Positions 25,349-34,603 of a stretch of DNA of 64,000 nt are shown one piece after another. The translations under genes were made by a program, and so were the position numbers. The first letter of the stretch is position 1. Every line of letters starts with the position of its first letter. A model generated the notes under the pieces. The model searched no databases. It was not told the DNA's origin and worked only from the letters and a program-made list of their open reading frames with translations. This DNA comes from Flavobacteriales bacterium (GTDB lineage Bacteria > Bacteroidota > Bacteroidia > Flavobacteriales_D > Crocinitomicaceae). The stretch is from the NCBI GenBank assembly GCA_022361195.1, contig JAKSBJ010000223.1, positions 1 to 64,000 on the forward strand. Reading direction: 5' to 3'.

Positions 25349-26326
25349 ATGAAAACAGTTCAGTTCAGAGAAGCATTGCGTGAGGCAATGTCAGAAGAAA
25401 TGAGAAACGATGAAAGCATTTTCCTTTTAGGAGAGGAAGTTGCGGAGTACAATGGTGCGTATAAAGTATCGCAAGGAATGTTAGATGAATTCGGAGACAA
25501 AAGGGTGATTGATACCCCGATTGCCGAATTAGGTTTCTCTGGAATTGCAGTTGGTGCTGCTATGAATGGTTTAAGACCAATTGTTGAGTTCATGACCTGG
25601 AACTTTGCAATTTTGGCAGCAGATCAAATTATTAACTCGGCGGCAAAAATCCTTCAAATGTCCGGTGGACAAATCGGATGTCCGATTGTTTTTAGAGGAG
25701 GAAATGGACAAGCTGGGCAGTTGGCAGCAACTCACTCACAGAGTTTTGAAGCTTTTTATGCTCACGTTCCGGGATTAAAGGTTATCACACCATCAAATCC
25801 TTATGATGCAAAAGGTTTATTAAAATCAGCAATTCGTGACAATGATCCTGTGGTTTTCCTCGAATCTGAAAAAATGTACGGAGACAAAGGAGAGATTCCT
25901 GAGGGAGAATACATTATTCCAATTGGAGTAGCAGATATTAAGAGAGCTGGAACAGATGTTACTATTGTAAGTTTTGGTAAAATCATTAAAGAAGCTCATA
26001 AAGCAGCTGAAGAATTGGAGAAAGAAGGTATTTCATGTGAAATTATCGACTTGAGAACTATTCGTCCAATTGATTATGCAGCCGTTGTAGAATCTGTTAA
26101 GAAAACAAACCGCTGTGTTGTAGTTGAAGAGTCATGGCCGTTAGCATCTATCGCTTCGGAAATTGCTTATCACTTACAAAACTATGCTTTCGATTATTTG
26201 GATGCTCCTGTAAAACGAGTAATGCAATCGGATACACCATTCCCTTTCAGTCCGCCATTAATGGCTGAAGCATTACCAAATCCAGCTCGAATTATTGCTG
26301 CTGTAAAATCAGTTTGTTACAAATAA
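25349..26326 (+). CDS. pdhB: Pyruvate dehydrogenase E1 component, beta subunit
   Basis: A 325-residue subunit that, with E1-alpha, decarboxylates pyruvate using thiamine diphosphate for acetyl-CoA formation. It has the TPP-binding pyrimidine domain (LLGEEVAEYNGAYKVSQG with the conserved Glu), DTPIAELGFSGIAVGAA, and the transketolase C-terminal domain with EESWPLASIASEIA. Length and motifs are those of pyruvate E1-beta rather than the branched-chain enzyme, though the two are close. The alpha subunit and E2 are not in the window, which is usual in Bacteroidota. Confidence 0.93.
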   Translation: MKTVQFREALREAMSEEMRNDESIFLLGEEVAEYNGAYKVSQGMLDEFGDKRVIDTPIAELGFSGIAVGAAMNGLRPIVEFMTWNFAILAADQIINSAAKILQMSGGQIGCPIVFRGGNGQAGQLAATHSQSFEAFYAHVPGLKVITPSNPYDAKGLLKSAIRDNDPVVFLESEKMYGDKGEIPEGEYIIPIGVADIKRAGTDVTIVSFGKIIKEAHKAAEELEKEGISCEIIDLRTIRPIDYAAVVESVKKTNRCVVVEESWPLASIASEIAYHLQNYAFDYLDAPVKRVMQSDTPFPFSPPLMAEALPNPARIIAAVKSVCYK

Positions 26327-26389
26327 GCTCTTTTTTACTTCCTTTTTGTTTTTGGGAGATTTAAGGTAAATTTGTTTGAAGCTCAAGCT

Positions 26390-27301
26390 TTGAAGAAATT
26401 ATTCCTCATACCCGTCTTATGCCTCTTTATTCAGGAGAGTTTTGGTCAATCTTTTTTTGAACCAGCTGATTCTTTGAATAAAAAAAGGGCTATTGGAGTT
26501 AGTGCTGTTAACACTTCGCTTTGGGCTGGAACCATTATTTCCCTTAATTATGTTTGGTATCAGGATTTTGAAAAGAGTAAATTCCACACCTTTAACGACG
26601 GTCACGAATGGTTGCAAATGGATAAGGTTGGTCATGCACTGACTTCTTGGAATTTTGCTCGTGTTGCCGGAGGATTATACGAATGGAGCGGCGTTGAACA
26701 TAAAAAGGCGGCTTTAATTGGAACGGCTTTTAGTGTGGGATACATGACCACCTTTGAGTTTTTGGATGCTTACAATGTAGACTGGGGCTTTTCATGGTAT
26801 GACATTGGTGCTAATACCGCTGGTTCTTTACTTTATTTTGGACAGGAGTATTTTTGGAATGATCAAAAATTCAAACTCAAATTTTCCTTTCACAATTCAG
26901 GATTGGCCCAACATCGCCCAAATGTTTTGGGAAGTGATTTTCCAAGCCGAACCCTTAAAGATTATAATGGACAAACCTATTGGTTGAGCTTTAATCCCAT
27001 CTCTTCCTTTAAAACTGATAGTAAAATTCCAAAATGGATCAATTTATCATTGGGATATAGTGTCAACGACCAATTGATTGGAGATGGTGGAACTTACATT
27101 ATTCAACAAGCCAATGGCGACCAGCTAACCTTTGAACCTTATCGTCAATGGTTCCTGTCGTTTGATATTGACTTTGAAAAAATCCCAGTAAAATCGAAGG
27201 CGCTTAAGGTGCTATTCAGAACCATTAACATTGTTAAAGTTCCTTTTCCTGCTCTTGAATTATCGAGAGGAAAACTAAAATTGAATCCACTTTATTTTTG
27301 A
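26390..27301 (+). CDS. DUF2279 family exported protein
   Basis: A 303-residue protein with signal peptide (KKLFLIPVLCLFIQESFGQ). The DUF2279 core has QMDKVGHALTSW (about residues 80-92) and a hydrophobic hairpin, followed by a C-terminal beta-rich part. The start is set at the TTG of 26390, because a -7 box (TAAATTTG) at 26367-26374 covers the upstream TTG at 26372. Function unknown; the family is common in Bacteroidota outer-membrane fractions. The 3' end overlaps the convergent gene by 10 bp. Confidence 0.82.
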   Translation: MKKLFLIPVLCLFIQESFGQSFFEPADSLNKKRAIGVSAVNTSLWAGTIISLNYVWYQDFEKSKFHTFNDGHEWLQMDKVGHALTSWNFARVAGGLYEWSGVEHKKAALIGTAFSVGYMTTFEFLDAYNVDWGFSWYDIGANTAGSLLYFGQEYFWNDQKFKLKFSFHNSGLAQHRPNVLGSDFPSRTLKDYNGQTYWLSFNPISSFKTDSKIPKWINLSLGYSVNDQLIGDGGTYIIQQANGDQLTFEPYRQWFLSFDIDFEKIPVKSKALKVLFRTINIVKVPFPALELSRGKLKLNPLYF

Positions 27302-27771
27302 TTCATTGCACGAATTTTGCTAAGCTGGTCTGCTTTTTGAACTTCTATTTTTAGGTCATCGACTGAACGACTGAGGGAATAATTTGCTACAAATTGTAAA
27401 CCATCTACATTCTCTTTTCCACAAAACCCACTATAGCTAATAGAAGTTACTTTTATTTTTATCAAATTCTCCCCTATAAACCTATAATCTCCATTTACCG
27501 AAGTAAAACAGTCATTACCACATGGTGCACGATAGTAGGTAGAAAAAGTATTGTCCTCGAATTGAATGAAATTACCCCAGTGCATTTGTCCATCTGCAAC
27601 AAACTTCTCAAAAGAGTATTGTCCTACTTCTTCGCTTTCAAAAGGAACATCAGAGCATTTCCATTCAGTACCTTTTAAATAGTTCTCATAAGACACATTT
27701 TTACGCGTCTCTGTGCTATTATTTATTCCAAAACTCATTATGGAACTTAAAAGAAAAACGATTGCATTCAT
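27292..27771 (-). CDS. Small exported protein, unrecognised
   Basis: A 159-residue protein with a weak N-terminal signal (about residues 1-15, hydrophobic). The body is predicted beta-rich and lipocalin-like in pattern: it begins with LKGTEWKCSD, has QFEDNTFSTYYR and ends in a positively charged helix. Four Cys (WKCSD, APCGNDC, GFCGK) could form two disulfides. I do not recognise the family. It is alone between the DUF2279 gene and dusB. Confidence 0.6.
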   Translation of the reverse strand: MNAIVFLLSSIMSFGINNSTETRKNVSYENYLKGTEWKCSDVPFESEEVGQYSFEKFVADGQMHWGNFIQFEDNTFSTYYRAPCGNDCFTSVNGDYRFIGENLIKIKVTSISYSGFCGKENVDGLQFVANYSLSRSVDDLKIEVQKADQLSKIRAMNQK

Positions 27772-27821
27772 AAGCCTTGTTTTTCTTCAGTACAACGTTT
27801 AGCTAAAAAGGTTCAGAAAAT

Positions 27822-28820
27822 TTATACGAGAGGAGAAACGTCAGAGAAATTCTCAAGGATTTCTTCAAAGATTCCTTCGATCTCCTCCAGATCCATGCTG
27901 GTGACCAAACGAGTTCTATACTCCTTAAAGTGAGGAATGCCTTTAAAATAGTTGGTATAATGACGTTTCATTTCATTAATTCCCAAAATCTCACCTTTCC
28001 ACTTCAATGACATCTCAAGATGTTCACGAGCCATGTCCACCCTTTCCTTCACCTTTGGTATTGGAAGATGTTCACCCGTTTTGATATAATGTTTGATTTC
28101 GTTAAAAATCCATGGATAACCAATCGCAGCCCTTCCGATCATAACGCCATCTACTCCATATCTATTTTTATACTCAACTGCCTTTTCAGGTGAATTGATG
28201 TCTCCATTTCCAAAAACCGGAATTTTCATTCGTTGGTTATTCTTCACTTCTGAAATCAAAGTCCAGTCGGCTTCACCTTTGTACATTTGTTTTCGGGTAC
28301 GACCATGGATAGAAATAGCCTCAATTCCTACATCCTGTAATCGCTCCGCTACGTCTACAATATATTTGGTATGATCATCCCATCCCAAACGTGTTTTTAC
28401 CGTAACCGGCAAATGCGTCCGTTTTACAATTTGGGCTGTCATCTCCACCATTTTGGGAATATCTTGCAATATTCCAGCACCTGCTCCTTTACAAGCCACT
28501 TTTTTTACCGGACAACCATAATTGATATCAATGACATCTGGATTGGTTTTCTCCACAATTTCAGTGGTACGAATCATGGACTCGATGTCATGCCCAAAAA
28601 TTTGAATTCCAATGGGGCGTTCGTATTCGTAGATATCCAATTTTTGCACAGACTTAGCTGCATCCCGAATCAGCCCTTCCGACGAAATAAACTCGGTATA
28701 CATCATATCCGCCCCATGCCTTTTGCACAATGCACGAAAAGGAGGATCACTGACATCTTCCATCGGCGCCAGTAAGAGCGGGAAATCGCCCAAATCAATA
28801 TCTCGAATTTTTATACCCAT
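27822..28820 (-). CDS. dusB: tRNA-dihydrouridine synthase
   Basis: A 332-residue FMN enzyme that reduces uridine in the D-loop of tRNA using NAD(P)H. The TIM barrel holds PMEDVSDPPFR at the N-terminus, the catalytic Cys C103 in DINYGCPVKKV, KTRLGW, and the FMN phosphate site in GNGDI and GVMIGRAAIG. A helical RNA-binding domain follows. The frame opens with a GTG five codons earlier, but the ATG at 28820 fits homologues. It belongs to the DusB clade. Confidence 0.93.
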   Translation of the reverse strand: MGIKIRDIDLGDFPLLLAPMEDVSDPPFRALCKRHGADMMYTEFISSEGLIRDAAKSVQKLDIYEYERPIGIQIFGHDIESMIRTTEIVEKTNPDVIDINYGCPVKKVACKGAGAGILQDIPKMVEMTAQIVKRTHLPVTVKTRLGWDDHTKYIVDVAERLQDVGIEAISIHGRTRKQMYKGEADWTLISEVKNNQRMKIPVFGNGDINSPEKAVEYKNRYGVDGVMIGRAAIGYPWIFNEIKHYIKTGEHLPIPKVKERVDMAREHLEMSLKWKGEILGINEMKRHYTNYFKGIPHFKEYRTRLVTSMDLEEIEGIFEEILENFSDVSPLV

Positions 28821-28880
28821 CTTATTTTCGACCACAAAAATAGGAACAATCTAACGATGCCAAAAACTTCACAGGCTAAA

Positions 28881-28915
28881 ATAAAAAAAGATGGCCCGCA
28901 AAAGCAGGCCATCTT
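28881..28915 (-). terminator. Terminator of the PorP/T9SS operon
   Basis: A 9-bp stem (AAGATGGCC / GGCCATCTT) with an A run at 28883-28889, which is a T run on the minus strand. It closes the operon ending at 28939. Confidence 0.85.
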
Positions 28916-28938
28916 CGCAATACTTTTATACTGTCTTT

Positions 28939-29967
28939 CTAGTGAATCAGCGGATTTGAAAGTGATCGTCCACCAAATGTCATTTTCCATCTTAGGAAAA
29001 ATTCCATGGCTCCAACACCATTCGTTGCTACCGTTAAACCAGAAAGGTTTAAATCGTAGTTAGCTCCAATTCCCAATCCACCAAACTCAATAATCATATT
29101 CGCCATTACAGCATCTCTAGTACGGTAATAAGCACCTAAACCAAAATGAATTTCATCGAAATGCCCTGTCGATCTAGAAGCACCTCTCAAGTTCCATCTG
29201 AAGTTTGAACCTAATGTGATTTCTTTATTTGGTCCTTGAACAAAAGCCATAAACGCCGGTAGAATTGAAACTCCCATTTGCGTTTTATACTCAAACTGTC
29301 CGTGAAGGGTAAGCTTACGGTATAATCTGTCATTGTCATTGTAATAACCAATACGTTGCTTACTCAAATGATGTCCAGCTAAACCTAAACTCACACGGAA
29401 CTCTCTGCTTAAATTGGCATACCAGAATACCCCGGCAGAAATATCAAAAGCAGTAATATTAGCTCCTGCTACCGCAGCACCTTCATTAGATGAAATTCCC
29501 TGATTAAACTGAATTCCGTTCCATTGATTATCCCAGGTTAAACCATCAGTCGTTAACGTACGTTGGTAAAATCCTGGTTGTAGTCCAATTGCAAAGTGAT
29601 TATCTCTTCCTACCTCAATGGCGTAGTTAATTGGAACTGTTAAAACGTTTGTTTGAAAGTTTGAAGCCCCAGCAGCATCGTTAAAGAAATTAACTCCAGC
29701 TCCCATAAAACTTCCGTTTTCAAACATTCTCCAATCTACCGATCCGGAAATAGTTCTAAATGGCTCATCGGACAAAGTCATCCATTGCATTCTAAAGTTT
29801 GTGAAAGCCTGTAAATGGGCTTCATGAAATCCTGCCGCTGCAGGGTTTAGGTACATTGGACTTTCAGCAAACATACTAAAGTGCTTATCTTGTTGTCCAA
29901 AAGAAGTTATCGAAATTCCCAATCCGATAACTAAAGCTCCTATTGTCTTTTTCATAATTCTCATCAT
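28939..29967 (-). CDS. PorP/SprF family outer-membrane protein
   Basis: A 342-residue outer-membrane beta-barrel protein of the type IX secretion accessory family. It has a signal peptide ending SFGQ, then the family start QDKHFSMFAESPMYLNPA, and repeated amphipathic strands to the end. SprF in Flavobacterium is needed for surface display of SprB, and PorP-like proteins are coded next to type-B cargo. Here the gene begins 1 bp after such a cargo gene stops, so the two form one operon and probably a cognate anchor-adhesin pair. The ATG at 29955 is an equally good start. Confidence 0.93.
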   Translation of the reverse strand: MMRIMKKTIGALVIGLGISITSFGQQDKHFSMFAESPMYLNPAAAGFHEAHLQAFTNFRMQWMTLSDEPFRTISGSVDWRMFENGSFMGAGVNFFNDAAGASNFQTNVLTVPINYAIEVGRDNHFAIGLQPGFYQRTLTTDGLTWDNQWNGIQFNQGISSNEGAAVAGANITAFDISAGVFWYANLSREFRVSLGLAGHHLSKQRIGYYNDNDRLYRKLTLHGQFEYKTQMGVSILPAFMAFVQGPNKEITLGSNFRWNLRGASRSTGHFDEIHFGLGAYYRTRDAVMANMIIEFGGLGIGANYDLNLSGLTVATNGVGAMEFFLRWKMTFGGRSLSNPLIH

Positions 29968-29968
29968 T

Positions 29969-31870
29969 TTATCGGACTAATGTTGTGTTACCTTTTTGAA
30001 TTCCCCCACTTCCATTGACGAAGCTGTATTCCAGCACCCAGACAAACACGCCTGGATTTTCGTTTCTTCCTAAATAGGTTCCATCCCAACCAATTCTTTG
30101 TTCTTGTGTTTCAAATACCTTTTCGCCGTATTTGTTATATACCTTGAAGTTCATTTTTGTAATACCTACTCCCTTAACGTACAACACATCGTTGTTTCCG
30201 TCACCATTTGGAGAAAAGGCCGTTGGAACCCCAATTCCTTCAATGAAGTTTACTTTTACTGAAACCATATCCGTTGCCTGACAACCGTTGGTATCAGTTA
30301 CCGTAATAGTATAAACAGTGTCAAACTGTGGACTTGCGTATGTTACTGGGCAAGTAGGACAATCTACATAATAATCTGGCGTCCACCAGTAACTCAGGTC
30401 ATCAATTGTATCATTTGCGATTAGCTCAGCTGCTCCACCCAAATCAATTGTAGTGTCACGTTCAGCTGTTACCTTAGGTGAAGTAAATACCGTGATTGTA
30501 TTTGTTGTAGAAGAAATTTGCCCTGCAGCATCTTCAACAGTTAATTGAATATCAAACTCTCCGTCTGAATCAAAACATACCTCTGGATTTTGCTCGGTTG
30601 ATGTATTTGGAGTTGCTCCACCACCAAAATCCCACAACCATGTTGTAGGGACTCCGCTAGTTGTATCTGTTATAGTAATACATTGTCCTACACATGTAGG
30701 GTCCGGGAATTCAAATCCGGCAATAAGTGGAACACAATCCACAACAGTTACTGTTACACTAACATCTGCTGTACATCCGTTAGCATCTTCTCCCGTTACC
30801 GTATAAGTTGTTGTTGCTGTTGGTGAAAAAGGAACTCCATTTGTAACTCCACCATCCCAAGTGTAAGTAACACCACCAGCGGCAGTAAGAATTACCTGAT
30901 CTCCATTACAAATTACATCAGAAGGAGTAGCTGTAGCCGTAATTGGCGGTGGAGGAAGAACCTCAACAACTACTACTGTATCATCTGTACCATCTGCATC
31001 TGTTACACTCAAAGTTACATTGTACATTCCTGCTGCTGGCCATGAAACATCATGTGGACCTGGTCCTGTAGCAGTAGCCGGTGTACCACCGTCAAATGTC
31101 CAGTCATAAGTTGCTGGAGGGTTAACGGTAGAAGCGTCTGTAAAACGAATCACCTCATCAATACAAACCGGAGGCGCGGGCATCATCGTAAATTCAGCCG
31201 TTGGCTCTGGAGTTAAAGCCGTAATTCTTAAGTTATCAACTGCTATTGAGGGATCAGTAGCAACTAAGTCATCTACATTTTGCCAAACAAAACCAATTCT
31301 CAAATTTGTAATTCCTTCTGCATCGGCAGGTAAAGCGTAAGTATTATTTTGCCATAAGCCTTGCTCTGCACCTGTGCAAGGACCTCCACAACAAGCTGAA
31401 ACCAGCGTTGGAGCTAACGAAGTCCATGATCCACCACCATCATTACTATAAAATAACTCACAGTAGTCAGATCCTCCTCCAAACCCAATCATATCAAATG
31501 AAAGTGATAAAGTTGTTTCTCCTACGGTTGAAATATCTGGAGTTTCTGCTCGTCGGTTTGTAGTCGTGTTTCCACCTCCAGCTTCGGCATAAGCAGCTCC
31601 CACATCTCCTACTGCACTATTTGATGAAATATGCAAAGTTTGGTCACCTGGTCCACAAGCTGTTCCACACATACCTGCTCCTACTCCTTCTTCCTGACAA
31701 GAGACATACCATTCGTTTGGTAGTAATCCTTCGGCTCCTAGAACCGTGTTAATTGTCCAGGTAGGTGCTCCCGTATTAAAATCTTCTACGAATAGCACTG
31801 TTTGACTAAAAGCAGTGTTCGCAAGCATCAACACGTTTAAACAGAGCAAACTAAGTACTGTTTTTTTCAT
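29969..31870 (-). CDS. T9SS type-B sorting-domain surface protein with PKD domains
   Basis: A 633-residue secreted protein. The signal peptide ends at AFSQ. A jelly-roll-like N-domain (about 25-215) holds a Cys-rich loop (CGTACGPG, ACCGGPC). Two PKD-type domains (about 225-305 and 385-465, the second with WLWDFGGG) and an Ig-like segment follow. The C-terminal 85 residues are the gliding-motility type-B domain: PTAFSPNGDGNNDVLYVKG, then YNKYGEKVFE and GWDGTY. It leads an operon with the PorP/SprF gene. A -7-like box (TATCTTTA, minus, 31909-31902) lies 31 bp upstream. It is likely an adhesin. Confidence 0.9.
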   Translation of the reverse strand: MKKTVLSLLCLNVLMLANTAFSQTVLFVEDFNTGAPTWTINTVLGAEGLLPNEWYVSCQEEGVGAGMCGTACGPGDQTLHISSNSAVGDVGAAYAEAGGGNTTTNRRAETPDISTVGETTLSLSFDMIGFGGGSDYCELFYSNDGGGSWTSLAPTLVSACCGGPCTGAEQGLWQNNTYALPADAEGITNLRIGFVWQNVDDLVATDPSIAVDNLRITALTPEPTAEFTMMPAPPVCIDEVIRFTDASTVNPPATYDWTFDGGTPATATGPGPHDVSWPAAGMYNVTLSVTDADGTDDTVVVVEVLPPPPITATATPSDVICNGDQVILTAAGGVTYTWDGGVTNGVPFSPTATTTYTVTGEDANGCTADVSVTVTVVDCVPLIAGFEFPDPTCVGQCITITDTTSGVPTTWLWDFGGGATPNTSTEQNPEVCFDSDGEFDIQLTVEDAAGQISSTTNTITVFTSPKVTAERDTTIDLGGAAELIANDTIDDLSYWWTPDYYVDCPTCPVTYASPQFDTVYTITVTDTNGCQATDMVSVKVNFIEGIGVPTAFSPNGDGNNDVLYVKGVGITKMNFKVYNKYGEKVFETQEQRIGWDGTYLGRNENPGVFVWVLEYSFVNGSGGIQKGNTTLVR

Positions 31871-32251
31871 GAGTTCAAGATTAGATGATAGTCAATTCCG
31901 GTAAAGATACTCAACTTTCCGAAAATTGAAACAGTTTTGTTCTATGTCTTATAACGTTCATCATCTTAAATGGTTGACTAGGATCCCCTAAAATTTGAGC
32001 TATTAACGACATTCTGAAACAACTTTTCCGGTCTGTTTTGTTTTTTGAGGCAATTTACTACGCCACAATCTTTAAGGCTTAGATTTCCAAAATTCATTAT
32101 AGTTTTCTCAAATTTTGCAGATTAAGAGAAAACCCATACTTTTGCCTCGCAAAATTTGTATGACCTTGCGGGCAGGTAAAAAACAGATAATTAGTCCCGC
32201 TCTTTAACTTTCCGTACATATAGTATAGCGAAAGGCTTAAAAACTTAAAGA
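31871..32251. other. Intergenic region, 381 bp, with divergent promoters
   Basis: It holds the minus-strand promoter of the T9SS protein (31902-31909) and the hppA promoter at 32114-32144. I see no open reading frame, tRNA or strong hairpin in the rest. Confidence 0.5.
32114..32144 (+). promoter_or_regulatory. hppA promoter
   Basis: TTTG at 32114-32117, a 19-bp spacer, then TACTTTTG at 32137-32144. This is the full Bacteroidota consensus and the best core promoter in the window. It leaves a leader of about 100 nt before the ATG at 32252. Confidence 0.7.
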
Positions 32252-34534
32252 ATGAAAGAACTAATGATTTATGCTCCAATCGTCCTTGCAGTAATTGGAC
32301 TTCTTTACATGTTTATTAAACGAAGTTGGGTAATTAAACAAGACTCAGGCGATGGGAAAATGCAAGAAATTTCAAAATACATTTACGAAGGAGCACTTGC
32401 TTTCTTAAAAGCTGAATATCGTCTTTTGGCGATTTTTGTTGTTATTGCAGCAGCAGCTTTAGGAGTTATTGCTTACGTTGTTCCTACAACGCACATTTTA
32501 ATCATTCCTGCTTTCCTTATTGGAGCGATTTTCTCGGCATTGGCTGGAAATATTGGAATGAGAATTGCGACACAATCAAATGTTAGAACAACACAAGCAG
32601 CTCGTAAAAGTTTACCAAACGCATTAAAAATCTCTTTTGGAGGTGGAACTGTAATGGGATTAGGAGTTGCAGGTTTAGCTGTATTTGGCTTGAGCTTGTT
32701 ATTCGTAATTTTCATGAACTACTTCGTAGCTGGAAGCACTCCTTCAGTTGATGAGATGACAATCATCTTAGAAGCTTTGGCTGGGTTCTCTTTGGGAGCT
32801 GAGTCTATTGCACTTTTTGCTCGTGTTGGTGGAGGTATTTATACCAAAGCAGCAGACGTTGGTGCTGACCTTGTAGGTAAAGTTGAAGCTGGAATTCCAG
32901 AAGATGATCCAAGAAACCCTGCAACAATTGCAGATAACGTTGGTGATAACGTTGGTGACGTTGCCGGAATGGGAGCGGACCTTTTTGGTTCTTACGTTGC
33001 TACAGTGCTTGCAGCAATGGTATTAGGAAACTACGTAATCCGTGACATGGGCGGAGATTTATCTTCAGAAGGGTTTAACGGAATTGGACCTATTTTACTT
33101 CCTTTAGTAATTGCCGGATTGGGGATCATTTTCTCAATCATTGGAACTCTATTGGTGAAAATCAAAAACAATGATGCTAAAGAACCTCAAGTACAAAAAG
33201 CTTTGAACTTAGGAAACTGGACATCGATTATTTTAACAGCTATTGCTTCTTACTTCTTAATTGATTTCATGTTACCAGAAACAATGAAGATGTCTTTCTT
33301 TGGAGAAGGAATCAAAGATGTTTCAGGACTTAGCGTATTTGGAGCCGTAGTAGTTGGATTGTTGGTTGGAGGATTAATCTCTTACTTTACAGAATACTAT
33401 ACTGGATTAGGTAAAAAACCTATCCTTGGAATTGTTCAAAAATCATCTACCGGAGCAGCAACTAACATTATTGCTGGTTTAGGTGTTGGGATGATCTCGA
33501 CTTTCTCTTCTATTTTATTATTTGCTGCTGCAATTTGGGCTTCTTATGCTTTTGCCGGATTCTACGGTGTGGCAATCGCTGCTTCAGCAATGATGGCGAC
33601 AACAGCTATGCAGTTAGCAATTGATGCTTTTGGACCAATTGCTGATAACGCTGGTGGTATTGCAGAAATGTCTGAATTGCCAGAAGAGGTTCGTGAAAGA
33701 ACAGATATTTTGGATTCAGTTGGTAATACAACTGCTGCTACTGGAAAAGGATTTGCGATTGCTTCAGCTGCCTTAACTGCTTTAGCTTTATTTGCGGCCT
33801 TTGTAACTTTTACAGGTATTGATGGAATTAACATCTTTAAAGCTCCGGTTTTAGCGATGTTGTTCGTAGGAGGTATGATTCCAGTTGTATTCTCGGCATT
33901 AGCAATGAACTCTGTAGGTAAAGCGGCTATGGAGATGGTAAAAGAAGTTAGAAGACAGTTCAAGTCTATCCCTGGTATTATGGAAGGTACAGGAAAGCCT
34001 GAGTATGGAAAATGTGTTGACATTTCAACAAAAGCGGCTTTGAGAGAAATGATGCTTCCAGGTGCTTTAACTATCTTGTTCCCATTAGCAATTGCATTTA
34101 TTCCACTTGCGTTTGGAATGGAAAATAAAGAGATTGCAGAGATGTTAGGAGGATATATGGCTGGTGTAACAGTAAGTGGTGTACTTTGGGCTATTTTCCA
34201 AAACAATGCTGGTGGTGCATGGGATAACGCTAAAAAATCATTCGAGGCAGGTGTTGAAATTGATGGACAAATGACGTACAAAGGTTCAGATGCTCACAAG
34301 GCTGCTGTAACTGGAGATACTGTTGGAGATCCATTCAAAGATACTTCGGGACCTTCAATGAACATCTTAATTAAACTAACTTGTTTGATTGGATTGGTTG
34401 TTGCTCCAATTTTGGGAGGTCACACTTCCGGAGATCATGCTGAAAACACTGTTGAAGAAACAACTATCGAAAATAATACAGCTGAGGCTGAGTCAACGAT
34501 TGACTACACAGATGTGGTTAAGGCCGATATGTAA
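32252..34534 (+). CDS. hppA: Membrane-bound ion-pumping pyrophosphatase, K+-dependent type
   Basis: A 760-residue integral membrane pump that couples hydrolysis of pyrophosphate to H+ and/or Na+ export. About 16 membrane helices are visible. The substrate site is [19 protein letters not shown] (near residue 216), with a second Asp-rich motif toward the C-terminus ([11 protein letters not shown]). [10 protein letters not shown] has the Ala and Gly that mark K+-dependent enzymes, instead of Lys and Thr. Some K+-dependent Bacteroides enzymes pump Na+ as well as H+. The acidic tail after residue 725 is extra and poorly conserved. Confidence 0.94.
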   Translation: MKELMIYAPIVLAVIGLLYMFIKRSWVIKQDSGDGKMQEISKYIYEGALAFLKAEYRLLAIFVVIAAAALGVIAYVVPTTHILIIPAFLIGAIFSALAGNIGMRIATQSNVRTTQAARKSLPNALKISFGGGTVMGLGVAGLAVFGLSLLFVIFMNYFVAGSTPSVDEMTIILEALAGFSLGAESIALFARVGGGIYTKAADVGADLVGKVEAGIPEDDPRNPATIADNVGDNVGDVAGMGADLFGSYVATVLAAMVLGNYVIRDMGGDLSSEGFNGIGPILLPLVIAGLGIIFSIIGTLLVKIKNNDAKEPQVQKALNLGNWTSIILTAIASYFLIDFMLPETMKMSFFGEGIKDVSGLSVFGAVVVGLLVGGLISYFTEYYTGLGKKPILGIVQKSSTGAATNIIAGLGVGMISTFSSILLFAAAIWASYAFAGFYGVAIAASAMMATTAMQLAIDAFGPIADNAGGIAEMSELPEEVRERTDILDSVGNTTAATGKGFAIASAALTALALFAAFVTFTGIDGINIFKAPVLAMLFVGGMIPVVFSALAMNSVGKAAMEMVKEVRRQFKSIPGIMEGTGKPEYGKCVDISTKAALREMMLPGALTILFPLAIAFIPLAFGMENKEIAEMLGGYMAGVTVSGVLWAIFQNNAGGAWDNAKKSFEAGVEIDGQMTYKGSDAHKAAVTGDTVGDPFKDTSGPSMNILIKLTCLIGLVVAPILGGHTSGDHAENTVEETTIENNTAEAESTIDYTDVVKADM

Positions 34535-34558
34535 TTTTCGGATTTATGATATACAAAA

Positions 34559-34587
34559 AAGCCCGGACGTTGTCCGGGCTTTTTTTA
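34559..34587 (+). terminator. Bidirectional terminator between hppA and cysS
   Basis: A perfect 10-bp GC-rich stem (AAGCCCGGAC / GTCCGGGCTT), loop GTT, with an A run on its left and seven T on its right. It can stop transcription of both convergent genes. Confidence 0.9.
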
Positions 34588-34603
34588 TGTTGTTTACTTT
34601 TTT

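Noticed and set aside
28371-28775. 134-codon frame antisense to dusB
   Set aside because: Shadow of a well conserved enzyme; rich in Cys, His and Phe without pattern.
33562-34281. 239-codon open frame antisense to hppA
   Set aside because: It mirrors the codon pattern of the very well conserved pyrophosphatase, has no recognisable domain and no promoter. It is a shadow frame.
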